A stretch of DNA of 64,000 bases from positions 620,001 to 684,000 of the forward strand of contig JAIXMO010000002.1 of assembly GCA_025677825.1 (NCBI GenBank), given 5' to 3'. The notes beneath the pieces are model-generated. The model made no database searches, was not told the origin of the DNA, and saw only the letters and a list, made by a program, of their open reading frames with translations. Shown one piece after another: positions 50,446-61,188 of this stretch (positions are counted from its first letter, which is position 1; each line of letters opens with the position of its first letter). Source of the DNA: Helicostylum pulchrum. Lineage: Eukaryota > Mucoromycota > Mucoromycetes > Mucorales > Mucoraceae. The position numbers were made by a program, and so were the translations under genes.

Positions 50446-50918
50446 CTCCAATATATAGAATAAGAGCAATTTTTTAATGCGATTGCAAGAAGAGATATAA
50501 AGAAAAAAAGAAAAAAAAGTAAATAAATACTTTTGAATCCCCTCCTGTTATTTCTTGGTGATACCAGAATGGAACAATAAATATATGTACTTTTTAACGA
50601 CGATTAATAGTTCTGTCATATATAAATCAATAAGGCTTACATCAGCTTGTAACTTAACAAAAGCATTGACTGAAAGAAGTTATACTTTGTTAGTAAACCG
50701 AAAAATAAATTAGAATAATGATTGGATGAATTGCATGAAACTACGTGGTTGGAGAGGAGATGTAACCACGCCGCTTTTTTGATTACCTAAAAAAAAAAAA
50801 AAATGAGTTACTGAGACGTCACATCGCTGCTTATCTAATCCCTCGAAACTGATGTTTTGTAATTTTTATAAAATGAACTTTATTTTAGAAATAGAAAAAT
50901 GCCGTAATAGGGTGTTAA
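50446..50918. other. Intergenic spacer
   Basis: The left part is the upstream region of the RING gene. The last ~45 bp (TTTTAGAAATAGAAAAATGCCG) match the 3' flanks of the other two Sel1 genes, marking the edge of the tandem duplication. Confidence 0.6.
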
Positions 50919-52271
50919 TTAGCTTTGAAACAATATTGTTTCATCGCGAAACGGAAATAAACCCGGTGGGGTTAAATCTAATAATGATTTTGCAGTTATC
51001 GCTTTCATCGTCCATTCTTCTGATTTTTTCTGATCTTCTATTCCGCCTAATCCTTCGCCGTAAAGCCTTGCCAACGAAAAAGTGGCGTCTGCTTGTCCGC
51101 AATCAAATGCCTTTTCAAAATTTTGACGCGCTAGTATGTAATCTTGAGGTACACCGTCTTTTCCATCTTCATAAATTATGCCCATATTAAGGTATGCACG
51201 TCCATTATCATTCCCGGATACTCTAAGCGTAAAATGCTCGAGTGCTACTTTACAATCTCTTTTAACTCCTTTTGCATTTCCATAGAAAGTACCAATATAA
51301 TATGCGGCTTCTATTTCTAGATGAGCCTCAAGTGCTACTTTATACCATTTTAAGGCTTCTTTGTAATCTTTTATCCCGCTTGCACCATATTCGTAAGCAT
51401 TTGCTGTAAGCATACAACCTACTGCGCTTCCATTTTTTTCAGCTTTCTAAAAAAAATAAGCTGATTTTGAACCGTCGTACGGTACATGTAACCAATAAGT
51501 TCTTGACTAGTGACAACGCCACGTGATTTTTTATTGGTAAGCATAGACCAAATGCTTGTATAAAAAAGTTTCTGGCACCATTCAGCCATTATCGGATTAC
51601 GTGAACGGTCTAAATAATGTCTAGGCGAATATACTTCTTGGTCTACGATTGCTTTAATAATGTTAATATCTTGCTCTTCCAGGCATAGCTCGAAATCCTT
51701 ATTTACCAACAAATAAAAAATACCATTCTCTATCTGCTCAGTCTCACTATTATCTTTTCGTGCAACTTTTTGAAACCACTTTTCAGCCTTCTGAAAATCT
51801 CGTTTAAAAAGGGCCCCCTTTTGGTAACAGAGACCTAAGAGAGCCATAGCGTCTGCCCAATTATTCTCTGCAGCTAGCGAAAGCCATTTAATAGCGTACT
51901 TTTTGTGATGGAAAATACCCTTGTCTCCTTCTGCATATATGGCACCTATCAAGTATTGAGCCACTGACTTATTCCATTCTGATGTGATTTTTTTAAATAG
52001 GTTCATGGCTTTTGATGGGTCGCGTTTTGCAAAACGGAACCCAGTGTAATAATGTAAGGCGTTAAATAAAGACGCGTATTCACTACCATAGTTTGCTCCC
52101 TTTTCAAAATATTTTTGAGCTTCTTGATAGTTTCCCTTGTTTATTTCCTGTATTCCGCAATAGACATCTCGGTCACCAGGATTTGGTAAGTCTAAAAATA
52201 GGGTTATATTTTAAAGTTAAAGATTATGTATGAATTGATCAAGAACCATCAATTTTATATATTATTTCCAT
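50919..52271 (-). pseudogene. Sel1-repeat protein, copy 3 of tandem array (broken)
   Basis: A 25-nt first exon (52271-52247, MEIIYKID) and a main exon from 52191 parallel the intact middle copy. Sel1/TPR-like repeats follow (AQKYFEKGANYGSEYASL; AVAQYLIG-type units; DAMALLGLCYQKGALFKRD). The frame is broken near 51478, where the region corresponding to the middle copy's GPKSAYFFKKA is out of phase, and a TAG at 51447-51449 replaces a Lys codon. Downstream the reading frame reopens to 50919 (ANAYEYGASGIKDYKEALKWY; NFEKAFDCGQADATFSLA). Two truncated products are conceivable, but decay is the simpler reading. Confidence 0.82.
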
Positions 52272-52491
52272 TGACAATAAAAAAAAAAATGAAAGAACAA
52301 GCGCCAAAAAGAAACTGGTGTTATGGAGGTTTTATAAGAATTTTAGAAAAATGCCGTAATAGGTGTTACTTAATTTTGAAGCTTGGTTAATTACTTAATC
52401 AATAGATATGTGGATTAAATACTATCGACAACAACAAGTTTACTACATTTAGACGTACTGTTTTGTCGTCGTTAGGATTAATAAAATTTAT

Positions 52492-53841
52492 TCAAATATG
52501 CCGGAGTAAACCAGGTGGGGTTATTTCCACTGTTCGATCCGCGAATAGTGCTTTCATCAACCATTCTTCTGCTTTTTTCCGATCTTTTCTTACGCCTAAT
52601 CCTTCGCGGTAAAACCTTGCCAACGAAAAAGCGGCGTCTACTTGTCCACAATCAAATGCCTTTTCAAAATTTCGACGTGCTAGTAGGTAATCTTGAGATA
52701 CACCGTCTATTCCCTCTTCGTAAATTTCGGCTATAATAAAGTATGCACATCCATGATCATTTTTGGATACACTAAGCGTAAAATACTCGAGTGCTACTCT
52801 ACAGTCTTTTTTAACTCCTTTTGCGCTGCCATAGAAAACACCGATACAGTATGCCGCTTCCATTTCTAGATGAACCTCAAGTGCTACTTTATACCATTTT
52901 AAGGCTTCTTTATAATCTTGTACTAAACCGCCTATACCATGTTCGTAAGCAGATGCTGTAAACATACAGCCTATTGCACTACCATTTTTTGCAGCTTTCT
53001 TAAAAAAATAAGCTGATTTCGGACCGTCGCCGTTTTGACGGCACAAGGAACCAATAATTATTTGACTAAGGACAACACCGCGTGATTTTTTATTGGTAAG
53101 CATAGACCAAATGCCTGTATTAAGCCGTTCACCCCATTCAGCCATTACTGAATTACGTAAAGGACCTAAATAATGCCCTGGCGAATATACTCCTTCGTCT
53201 ACATTTTCTTTAATAAAGCTAATTTCTTCTTCTTCTAGGCGTAGTTCAAACTCCTTATTTCCAAACAAATAAAGAATACCATCCTCTATCGGCTCAGTCT
53301 CGCTATCATCTTTTTGTGCAACTTTTTGAAACCACTCAATAGATTTCTGAACATCTTGCTTAAATAGAATCGCTTTGTCGTAACAGAAACCTAAGAATGA
53401 CATGGCGTCTGACCAATTATTCTCTGCAGCTAGGAAAAGCCATTTTGCACCTTTTTTTTCGTGTCGACATATACCTTGATCTCCTTCCGTATACATGATA
53501 CCGACCAAGTATTGAGCAACAGGGTTATTCCATTCTAAAGCAATTTTTTTAAACAAGTTCATAGCTTTTGATGGGTCTCGTTTTGCAAAACCAAATCCAG
53601 TGTAATAATGTAAGGCGTTAAATAAAGAAGCGTATTCGTTATCATAATTTGATCCCTTTTCAAAATACTTTTGAGCTTCTTGATAGTTTCCCTTGTTTAT
53701 TTCCTGTATTCCGCGATAGACATCACGGTCACCAGGATTTGGAAAGTCTAAATAATATAAGAAGTAGAAAGGCACGGTTACATTACTATCAAAGGCTATA
53801 TACGATAAGCAAATACCATCAATTGTATATACGATTTTCAT
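52492..53841 (-). CDS. Sel1-repeat protein, copy 2 of tandem array (intact)
   Basis: Exons 53841-53817 and 53747-52492 encode 426 residues; an unspliced upstream reading would also be open but the intron (GTATTTG...TTTAG) is positioned as in the two paralogues. The protein is a chain of Sel1-like repeats: short helix pairs with A-xx-YF/WF, YxxG and D-xx-KA-xx-WF patterns (for example EAQKYFEKG, AMNLFKKIALEW, AVAQ-type, KSIEWFQKVAQKD, EALKWYKVALEV, ARRNFEKAFDCGQVDAAFS, KAEEWLMKAL). No signal peptide or membrane segment is seen. Sel1 proteins generally act as scaffolds; no substrate can be named here. It is the only unbroken member of three. Confidence 0.85.
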   Translation of the reverse strand: MKIVYTIDGICLSYIAFDSNVTVPFYFLYYLDFPNPGDRDVYRGIQEINKGNYQEAQKYFEKGSNYDNEYASLFNALHYYTGFGFAKRDPSKAMNLFKKIALEWNNPVAQYLVGIMYTEGDQGICRHEKKGAKWLFLAAENNWSDAMSFLGFCYDKAILFKQDVQKSIEWFQKVAQKDDSETEPIEDGILYLFGNKEFELRLEEEEISFIKENVDEGVYSPGHYLGPLRNSVMAEWGERLNTGIWSMLTNKKSRGVVLSQIIIGSLCRQNGDGPKSAYFFKKAAKNGSAIGCMFTASAYEHGIGGLVQDYKEALKWYKVALEVHLEMEAAYCIGVFYGSAKGVKKDCRVALEYFTLSVSKNDHGCAYFIIAEIYEEGIDGVSQDYLLARRNFEKAFDCGQVDAAFSLARFYREGLGVRKDRKKAEEWLMKALFADRTVEITPPGLLRHI

Positions 53842-53980
53842 CGATAATAAAAGAAATTCAAGAAAAAGCGCCAAAAAAAAAAAGAAACTAGCTGTTTTGC
53901 AGGTTTTATATGAAATTTATTTTAGAAATAGAAAAAAAGCCTTAATAAAGTGTTACATAGTTTTGAAGCTTGTTGATTAG

Positions 53981-55368
53981 TTAATCATCAAACATTCTAA
54001 GAAACCTGAAGATACCTGGCGGGGTTTGTTCTAATGTTGATTTTGCAGTTACCGCTTTCATCATCCATTCTTCTGATTTTTTCGGATCTTTTCTTACGCC
54101 TAATCCTTCACTGTAAAACCTTGTAAGAGCAATAGCAGCTCTCACTTCTCCACAGCCAAATTCCTTTTCAAAATGTTGGCGTGCTAATATGTAATTTCTA
54201 GGTACACCGTCCTTTCCCTTTTCGTAAATGTCACCCATAAAAACATGTGAAGGTCCGTGATCGCTGTCACTCACTCTAAGTTTAAAATACTTAAGCGCTA
54301 CTTTACAATCCGTTCGGACGCCTTTTCCGTTGTAAAGTATTACTCCAATACGATATGCAGCCTCGATATCTCCATGTAGTTCAAGTGTTTTATTATACCA
54401 TTTTAAGACTTCTACAGAATCTTGTTCCCCGTTCGTACCGCATTCATAAGCAAATCCTAAAAGCATACAAGCTTTTCCGTTTCTATTTTTTGCGGCTTTC
54501 TTAAAAAAATATGTTGATTTAGGACCGTTTGCTGGAAGTATATCTGCGGTTTCTGGACTGTACATGGCACCAATAAGTAATTGGCTTGGGATTACACCGC
54601 GTGATTTTTTATTAGCAAGTATAGACCAAACGCTTATATTAAGCCGTTCACCACATTCAACCGTTATTGGATTAAGTAATGGATCTAAATAATGCGCTGG
54701 TAAAAATATCTCTTGGTCTATGGTTGTCTTAATAATGTCAATATCTGACTGTTTCACATGTAGTTCAAACTCTTTATTGCCAAACAAATAAAGAGTACCG
54801 TCATCTATAGGCGCAGTGTCACTATCGTCTTTCTGTGCGACCTTTCGAAACCAGCCAAGAGCTTTTAGCATATCTTTTTCAAAATGAATTCCATCTCGAT
54901 AACCGGAACCTAAGAGTACCATGGCGTCTGCCCAATTATTTTCCGCAGCTAGTAAAAACCACTTCATAGCATTCTTTTCGTGCTTGGATATACCTTTATC
55001 TCCTTGTAAATACATGGTACCTATCAAGTATTGAGCCACTGGGTTATTCCATTCTAAGGCAATTTTTTTAAACACGCTCATGGCTTTTGATGGGTCTCAT
55101 TTTGCAAAACCGAATCCAGTATAGTAGTGTAAAGCATTGAATAAAGACGCGTATTCATTATCATAATTTGATCCTTTTTCAAAATATTTTTGAGCTTCTT
55201 GGTAGTTTCCTTTGTTTATTTCTTGTATTCCACGATAGACATCTTAGTCACCAGGATTTGGAAAGTCTAGTAAGTAATAAAAAAAGGGGAGGAAGAGGGG
55301 GGTTATATTACAGCTAAAGGCTATATGCGATAGATCAAAGTACCATCAATTTTATATATTATTTCTAT
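53981..55368 (-). pseudogene. Sel1-repeat protein, copy 1 of tandem array (broken 5' end)
   Basis: Alignment by eye with the other copies shows the start codon changed to ATA (55368-55366), an in-frame TAA at 55246-55244 in place of an Arg codon, and a TGA at 55099-55097 where the paralogues have CGA or CGT. Below this, 366 codons are open from an internal ATG at 55081 (MSVFKKIALEW) to 53981. It carries a 6-residue insertion in the middle (SPETADILPANGPKS) relative to the intact copy. Expression of a shortened protein from the internal ATG cannot be excluded. Confidence 0.8.
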
Positions 55369-55934
55369 GGATAATAAAAAGAAATTAAAGAACAAAAAGA
55401 TAGAAAAAAGAGCAATATAAATCTGTGATATGCATGAAATTTAAAAATGCAAAAACGCCACAAAAAAATATGTGTCATTAACCAAATCATGTTATTTTAT
55501 GGTGAAATAAATATAGAATTTTGAGTTTTCCTTTCTATTCCTTTTCGACGACAAACTCCTTATTTTACGTTACTTATCAACTTCAAATAGCGGTAGTATA
55601 GAAAAATACTCACTTAGCCAAAAAGATCTATCGAACCAAATTGTCCGCGACTACATTATCAAGCTCACACTACAGCGTCTGATCTCGGCCGGGCACGTCC
55701 CGTAGGATGGCGCACTGTGGGAAGACTTATTCAGTAGTAAAGGAAAAAAGAAAATTCCTAAAAATCCAATTTATCATCATCACCAACAAACATACGTAAC
55801 CAATCAAATTATTTATTTGCTCCCTGGAAGGTCTCGTGAAAATTGGAAATTCTTCATCTGCAGTGACAAAAAAATAAAATAAAAAGACGCCGTTGGAAGT
55901 CTATTTCTTATACACACATACTCCCCCCACTTTA
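55369..55934. other. Spacer between the Sel1 array and DPP gene
   Basis: No gene seen. A GC-richer patch at about 55680-55715 (CTCGGCCGGGCACGTCCCG) stands out in this AT-rich DNA but does not fold into a tRNA or 5S pattern that I can recognise. Confidence 0.5.
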
Positions 55935-58595
55935 TTATAAATAATTAGAGAGCCAATAAAACATTAAAGTTTCAAAATGTTCATTGACACTGGCATGTCG
56001 AAGTCCATGTTTTTCAGACGGATATACTTGTAGATAATGAGGCTTGTTATGTTTTGTTAATTGGGATACCAATAATTCAGTATTTTTATAGTGTACATTT
56101 TCATCAATTAATCCATGAGCAATTAATAATCGATTTTCGCTACGCGTAAAAATAAAAATAAATGAGTTTGCAAACTAAAAACAATAAGTAAATAATATCC
56201 TTACGTGTTTGGGAATTTTTCTATATGTGTTAATATATTGCTACAGTGATATGCATCTGCATGTTCTTTAGGTAATCCCATGTATCTCTCTGTATACGCA
56301 GCATCGTAAAGCTCCCATTTGGTGACTGGAGCACCAGCAATTGACATCTTAAAAAAATCGGAGTATTGCGCTAAAGCCATTAGACTTAGATAGCCACCGT
56401 AGGACCAACCTGTAATTGCCACACGATCAAGATCAATAACACTCTTTGATTGACCGCCCAGTTTGGTATCGTGTATAAACTTTAAACCTTCAATTTGATC
56501 GTTTAATTCAACCATACCTAACTTGTGTTGAATGTGTGATTCGAAATTCAGGCCTCGATCACTGGATCCTCGACTGTCGATAACAACTACAGCAAAACCA
56601 AAATATGCAGACATTAAGTACCTCATTAAACGAGGAAATTTAAATTCGTTGGTAACAAGCTGTGTTTTGGGCCCACCGTATATATGTAAGACAGTTGGAT
56701 AGCTTTTATTTGGATCGTAATGACGAGGTTTATATAAATATCCGTACAATAAAATACCTATTAAAAAAATTTGCTGTCAGTTTATATAGTACATGTCGTT
56801 TTTTTCTTTCTCTTTCGTGTTTTACCATCATGAGTAGTGAAATTGAATATTTCACCATTAGGAATCATGTCGTTTAAAGTAGTTAATTCAGTTGAAACGA
56901 AATCAGGTGAAGGCAAGGCGTCTTTTAATAATACAGGTAAAATGAGAGCAGCAGGAGATAATTTATGATCCAAATGATTTATTTTTTGTATCATCGTAAC
57001 TTGTGGATCGCATAGAGTAGAAAAGCAGTCGGTAAAATGGTCTGGCGAATCCATTGTGACGTTATGATTATATCCAAGTTTTGTTAATCGTATAGGATCA
57101 TGTAAATCCATTGTGATGCTTGCAACATAAAAGTGCGATTCTAATGGTGTATCTTTTTTGGCAGAAAAATAGACTAAATTTCTTAATTCATCAACATAGA
57201 TGGGTCTATCAATACATGACCAATTACCATAAGTAATTTGCCTTGTAGTGGATGGTTGATCATTATACTTTTCGATATAATACAAGTGTCTATGACCATT
57301 TAGTTGCTCTGAACTCCATATTAACTTTACTACATTTAAAGAACTGGTACTTAAAAAGTAAAATACATCAGTTATATTAATCCAAAATTGACTAGTTTCT
57401 TCCCAGATAATTTCAGTAGTATAATTTCCTATTACTGTTGTAGATGTTGTAGTAAATTGTTGAGGGTATAATTGTAATAAAGCAGACCTTTTTTGATCCC
57501 TTGAAAGTATCTGTAACCATATTGATTGTCCATCCGGTAACCAGCCAAACCTTGTTATATATTCCATCCAAGGAAATTGATGCTTTAAATGATTGTTATT
57601 CCATAACTGTTTATGTACAATATCCTTTTCAAATTCAACTAGCTTTAATGTACTTTTTACATTAGGTTGACCAGCTCTAGGGTATCGAATATAGTCTGAA
57701 CTGGATGGTTTTGAAAGGTGTATAATCTCTACATCCTTTTCTGACGTCTCCAAGTACAGTATACTATTGCCTTTAGGATTCCAATAATATCCAGTAAATC
57801 GATGAAACTCTTCTTGCATCATATATTCAGCTACACCACATTTTAACGAGGTATCTGCTTTTAAACAGCAAAACGTAAGTTGCCTTTCGTTACCATCATA
57901 GTCTGAGATCCATATGTCATTATTTCGAATAAACGATATCTTGTTATCGTTTCCTAATTTTGGGTCTGCTCTAATTACTTGATCTGGTTTCTCCATCGGA
58001 CTTGAACCAGAACGAATAGGAGTGCTTGCTTTAAAGGGTATTAAAGTAGGTATCTAATATAAAGCATTATTGGAATACATGGTTTCATATTTGTTAAAAA
58101 GTATATATTTATATATACCTTTCCTATTTGACTAATATAAATATGATCATTGAAAGTAAACATGATCACTTCTTTTCCAATAGACATTGATGTTACTCCA
58201 CCAATAGGTAATACTGTATCTTGAAACAAATATTCTGAAAAAACTAGTGTTTTATCTAATACGGGTAGTTTACTTGCAGCTGTCAAATAATTCTTTTCTT
58301 GATCAAGAATACTATAAAAGTAATCGACTAAATATATATATAAATACATGTGTATATTTTGTTTATTTCTTAATTTTTAGTTACATTGTTTCAGTTCTAT
58401 TTGGTATATAAACACTCGTCTACACGATGGTAAATCAACCGGTGCTAGATTATTTGACAAAAAGTAAAGTACATTATTATGAATAGTAAAATCTTTAATA
58501 AGGGATAGTACTTGTATAGGATAAATAGACTGTATATTCGTTCTAAATTGTCGAACTTGATTTCTTACAAGATCCCATGAGCAACTCATTAGCAT
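55935..58595 (-). CDS. DPP8/9-like dipeptidyl peptidase (S9B prolyl oligopeptidase family)
   Basis: Exons 58595-58385, 58327-58119, 58053-56826, 56757-56205 and 56139-55935 encode 801 residues. It would remove Xaa-Pro dipeptides from peptide N termini. The N-terminal beta-propeller shows DPP8/9-type strings (DPKLGNDNKISFIRNNDIWI, MMQEEFHRFTGYYW, FRYP-like IRYPRAGQ, YSHS-like YNHNVTM). The Glu of the EEF substrate-anchoring motif is present. The C-terminal alpha/beta hydrolase has the complete triad: Ser in GWSYGGY, Asp in HGLIDENVH, His in EKHGLR; IYGGPKTQLV and DSRGSSDRG flank it. The last splice joins FPN-T-ENRLLIAHG. There is no signal peptide or N-terminal membrane anchor from the chosen ATG, so a cytosolic DPP8/9-type enzyme is more likely than yeast vacuolar DPAP-B. 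Second ATG at 58589 is equally possible. Confidence 0.92.
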
Positions 58596-59310
58596 GTACA
58601 GAAAAGCAAAAGAGAAAGAAAAGAGGTACGCGTTTAAAATAGTCACGGCTTAATGTCCTGTGTGTTTTTCCAATACTTGACTAAATTGAGAATTTTGTAC
58701 CTCCCTAAAGTGAGAATATGTTACAAAAATTGAGGATGGCTGTTGAGAAGCAAAAGGAGGGTTGTAGGCTTTCAAGTTAAGCTTTATTTTCAGATACAAG
58801 TAATTGTACGGTAATTAAATAATCAGGTTTTCTTGCGATTCATTATTCCCCTACCACATAAAATGTAAAACCTAGTTCGGATCTCTACACATGACATTTT
58901 CGTTGGAGTTACTGTTTATCGAGACATAAACCTTATCCACCAACGCAATTATACTTTTATTATTACTATCTTCGGCGGTGGATCTGGCAATATCGTCCTT
59001 CGTCTTTTTGCTTTTTGACACCATTTTGATATTCGGCGGATGTATGTACAACGTCTTTCTTAATTGAGGTACATGTTCTATTTACATAGTACCTATCACA
59101 TACTTTTATGAATGGCGGTGCAAAAAAAAAGCATCTTAAAAAAACACAAAAAATGGACCAACACCTACCCCTCCGTTTTCTAGAAGTATAGCCGTGCGGT
59201 GTCCTCTACGCACCCCTCCCACGTCCAGCACGGGAGGGAATGTTTCGAGAAACTTCATACTTATGACAAGTGGACTTTCCCTTTATATAGGCAACCAAGA
59301 ATGATGAGCA
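58596..59310. other. Intergenic region with stress-type promoter elements at its right end
   Basis: No gene is seen. The right part, 59160-59290, holds CCCCT motifs, a heat-shock element and a TATA-like sequence (separate entries). Confidence 0.55.
59168..59290 (+). promoter_or_regulatory. Heat-shock-type promoter: HSE, two CCCCT (STRE-like) motifs and TATA
   Basis: A perfect three-unit heat-shock element TTCGAGAAACTTC lies at 59244-59256. CCCCT motifs lie at 59168-59172 and 59213-59217. A TATATA-like box follows at 59284-59289, about 20 bp before the ATG at 59311. The order fits a stress-induced plus-strand gene. Confidence 0.6.
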
Positions 59311-59616
59311 ATGAAGTTGTGGTATGAACTTTTTTTTCAAAAAAAAAAGAAAAAAGAAGAACACGCTCACAAACATACCTTCCCTCCTTTTAGTTTTAAA
59401 GTTTTATTTTTTTATCCTTTTCCCTACAAAAAAAAATGGTTTAAATGGTTTTTACAAAAAACTGCAGAGCTTTTTGATTGGCTTAATTCCCATTACCTAA
59501 TTTGGATCAGCTCTGTGGGTCCTGCAAGAGGTGATCGAGGAACTCCACCCAAGGTTAGAGAATTAATCTTTCCAGAATTGTTATACGATAAACATAATAC
59601 CAAAGATGTATACTAA
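59311..59616 (+). CDS. Possible small stress-induced protein
   Basis: A 101-codon frame. The first half is Lys/Phe-rich and low-complexity, while the C-terminal ~50 residues (LFDWLNSHYLIWISSVGP; PPKVRELIFPELLYDKH) look like real coding sequence. Splicing may remove part of the A-rich first half (an acceptor-like CTGCAG lies at 59462-59467). No family is recognised. Support comes from the heat-shock-type promoter immediately upstream. The start and exon structure are uncertain. Confidence 0.4.
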   Translation: MKLWYELFFQKKKKKEEHAHKHTFPPFSFKVLFFYPFPYKKKWFKWFLQKTAELFDWLNSHYLIWISSVGPARGDRGTPPKVRELIFPELLYDKHNTKDVY

Positions 59617-60396
59617 CTGACTGTCAATCTTTAATTATATACGCTCCAATTCTGGTTAAGAGACAAAGAGAGAGAGAAAATGAATAAACAAAGAAAGCCC
59701 TGGCTCCTTTTAACGTTTGAAGATGAACTTTCAAACTTTTAAAATAACGTTTTATTCACAAATGAAGTCAGAGTATACCTCGCTTATAATGGTTCCGTTT
59801 TTTTATTTCGAAGTTTGAGCTAGAGTATCCGTTTCTTAATAGTAATTTGCGCCTATAAAGGCATATGGATGATGATGAAAACGATATTATCGTATAACGT
59901 CGGTTAAAATAGCACAGCCTACTATTACAGTAGAAATGTCTCTTCTAAAAAAGATATAAAGTTATCAAGGGACGAAGAGCCCACTAGTTTTCTTTAAAAA
60001 CGATACAACTAAAACAACAGCTGATGTTGCCGATATATATGTGCTGAGCCCACTACAAGATCGATACTGTTTATGTCTAAATAAATAGTACCAATTGCGA
60101 GATATCCCAATTATTCGTTTTGGAAATTCAAAAGCGATACTATAAAAATGGTATGTTGCTCAAATAGACCAATGTGTAACATAATTAATTCAGCGTATAT
60201 GAAACGAGCTGTCTTAACAATATTTGTTTCGTCAATATATTTTTTGCCACAATTAGCGCTTAAAGACAAAATAAAATTATCTTTTAACTTGTAATTATTT
60301 TATTGATTAAAAAAAATTGCGGTTAGACAGGTTAGCATATATAAAATTATAAAACAGTATAGGTATCATTTGATTTTTTTTGAGTTATTTGATCGT
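59617..60396. other. Intergenic region, no gene seen
   Basis: Contains the 3' flanks of the two neighbouring genes. No feature recognised. Confidence 0.5.
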
Positions 60397-61188
60397 TTAG
60401 TTGTATCCACGGCTAGCTTCTAAATCACCAGAATTATTATTAACGTTTGATTTTCCCCCCTTCAATTTATCTCCTATCCAAACGGGACCATAATGAGCGG
60501 CGATAAGGATGGCAATATCCATAGGTAGGTCAACAAGAAAGAAAACAAAAGCAGTGTTTGTACCATTATCGCCCGAAGGACTATACAAGATCGCCGTAGT
60601 AGTAATAGTTTGAATTAAAACAAGAAATATGTAAATTATGACGGATGCTTCACTGCCTGCGTAGAGGCGCTGCTTGTTTCTGATGTAAAGTAATATAATA
60701 ACTGCAACAAATCCCCAACTTGAAAGCATTGTTACTGCTATAACATTATAAATCTTCTTAAAATCTCTAGTATTATAAAAGTTCCAGCTGATATTGTGTG
60801 TCATAAGAGTGGCGGCAAGCGAAACGCCTATAACGACAAACAACCACATATAACCAATATATACCAGCGATTTTTCTTCTCCTTCGACTCCAACTAGGTG
60901 GCGGTAAAAGACGTAGAGCATTGTATTGAATGCAAAGGCATATTGGATACCACGGAACACAAATAACACACTAAGATTGATATTTGAGCTTTCTTTTTCT
61001 GCAAAAACAATAGCCACAGAAGTAAGAGAGAATAGTGCAGAAAAAAAGACGCTCCATGTAATGCCTCTTCGTTTATATACGCTGTTAATATGAGTATAAC
61101 ACAATGATATAAAAAGAGTGAGGGATGATGCGACTAATGTAGCAACTGTCCACCCTGTTGTTCTGTTATATTCTAAATCAATAATCAT
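60397..61188 (-). CDS. Seven-transmembrane protein of unknown family
   Basis: A single-exon gene of 263 residues. The ATG at 61188 is chosen because the frame above it is only a poly-A run. About seven hydrophobic segments are visible: TVATLVASSLTLFISLC, VFFSALFSLTSVAIVFA, LFVFRGIQYAFAFNTML, YMWLFVVIGVSLAATLM, MLSSWGFVAVIILLYI, ASVIIYIFLVLIQTITT and AFVFFLVDLPMDIAILIAA. The C terminus is short, polar and Asn/Ser-rich. The size and helix count resemble a fungal receptor-like or transporter-like 7TM protein, but no signature residues are recognised. Confidence 0.75.
   Translation of the reverse strand: MIIDLEYNRTTGWTVATLVASSLTLFISLCYTHINSVYKRRGITWSVFFSALFSLTSVAIVFAEKESSNINLSVLFVFRGIQYAFAFNTMLYVFYRHLVGVEGEEKSLVYIGYMWLFVVIGVSLAATLMTHNISWNFYNTRDFKKIYNVIAVTMLSSWGFVAVIILLYIRNKQRLYAGSEASVIIYIFLVLIQTITTTAILYSPSGDNGTNTAFVFFLVDLPMDIAILIAAHYGPVWIGDKLKGGKSNVNNNSGDLEASRGYN

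Noticed and set aside
55670..55720. GC-rich patch resembling a structured RNA
   Set aside because: No tRNA arms, 5S boxes or other known RNA pattern could be drawn; left as unassigned spacer.
58000..58020. tRNA B-box-like string GGTTCAAGTCC on the minus strand
   Set aside because: It lies inside the DPP coding exon (codes SGSSPM) and there is no A box or cloverleaf around it.
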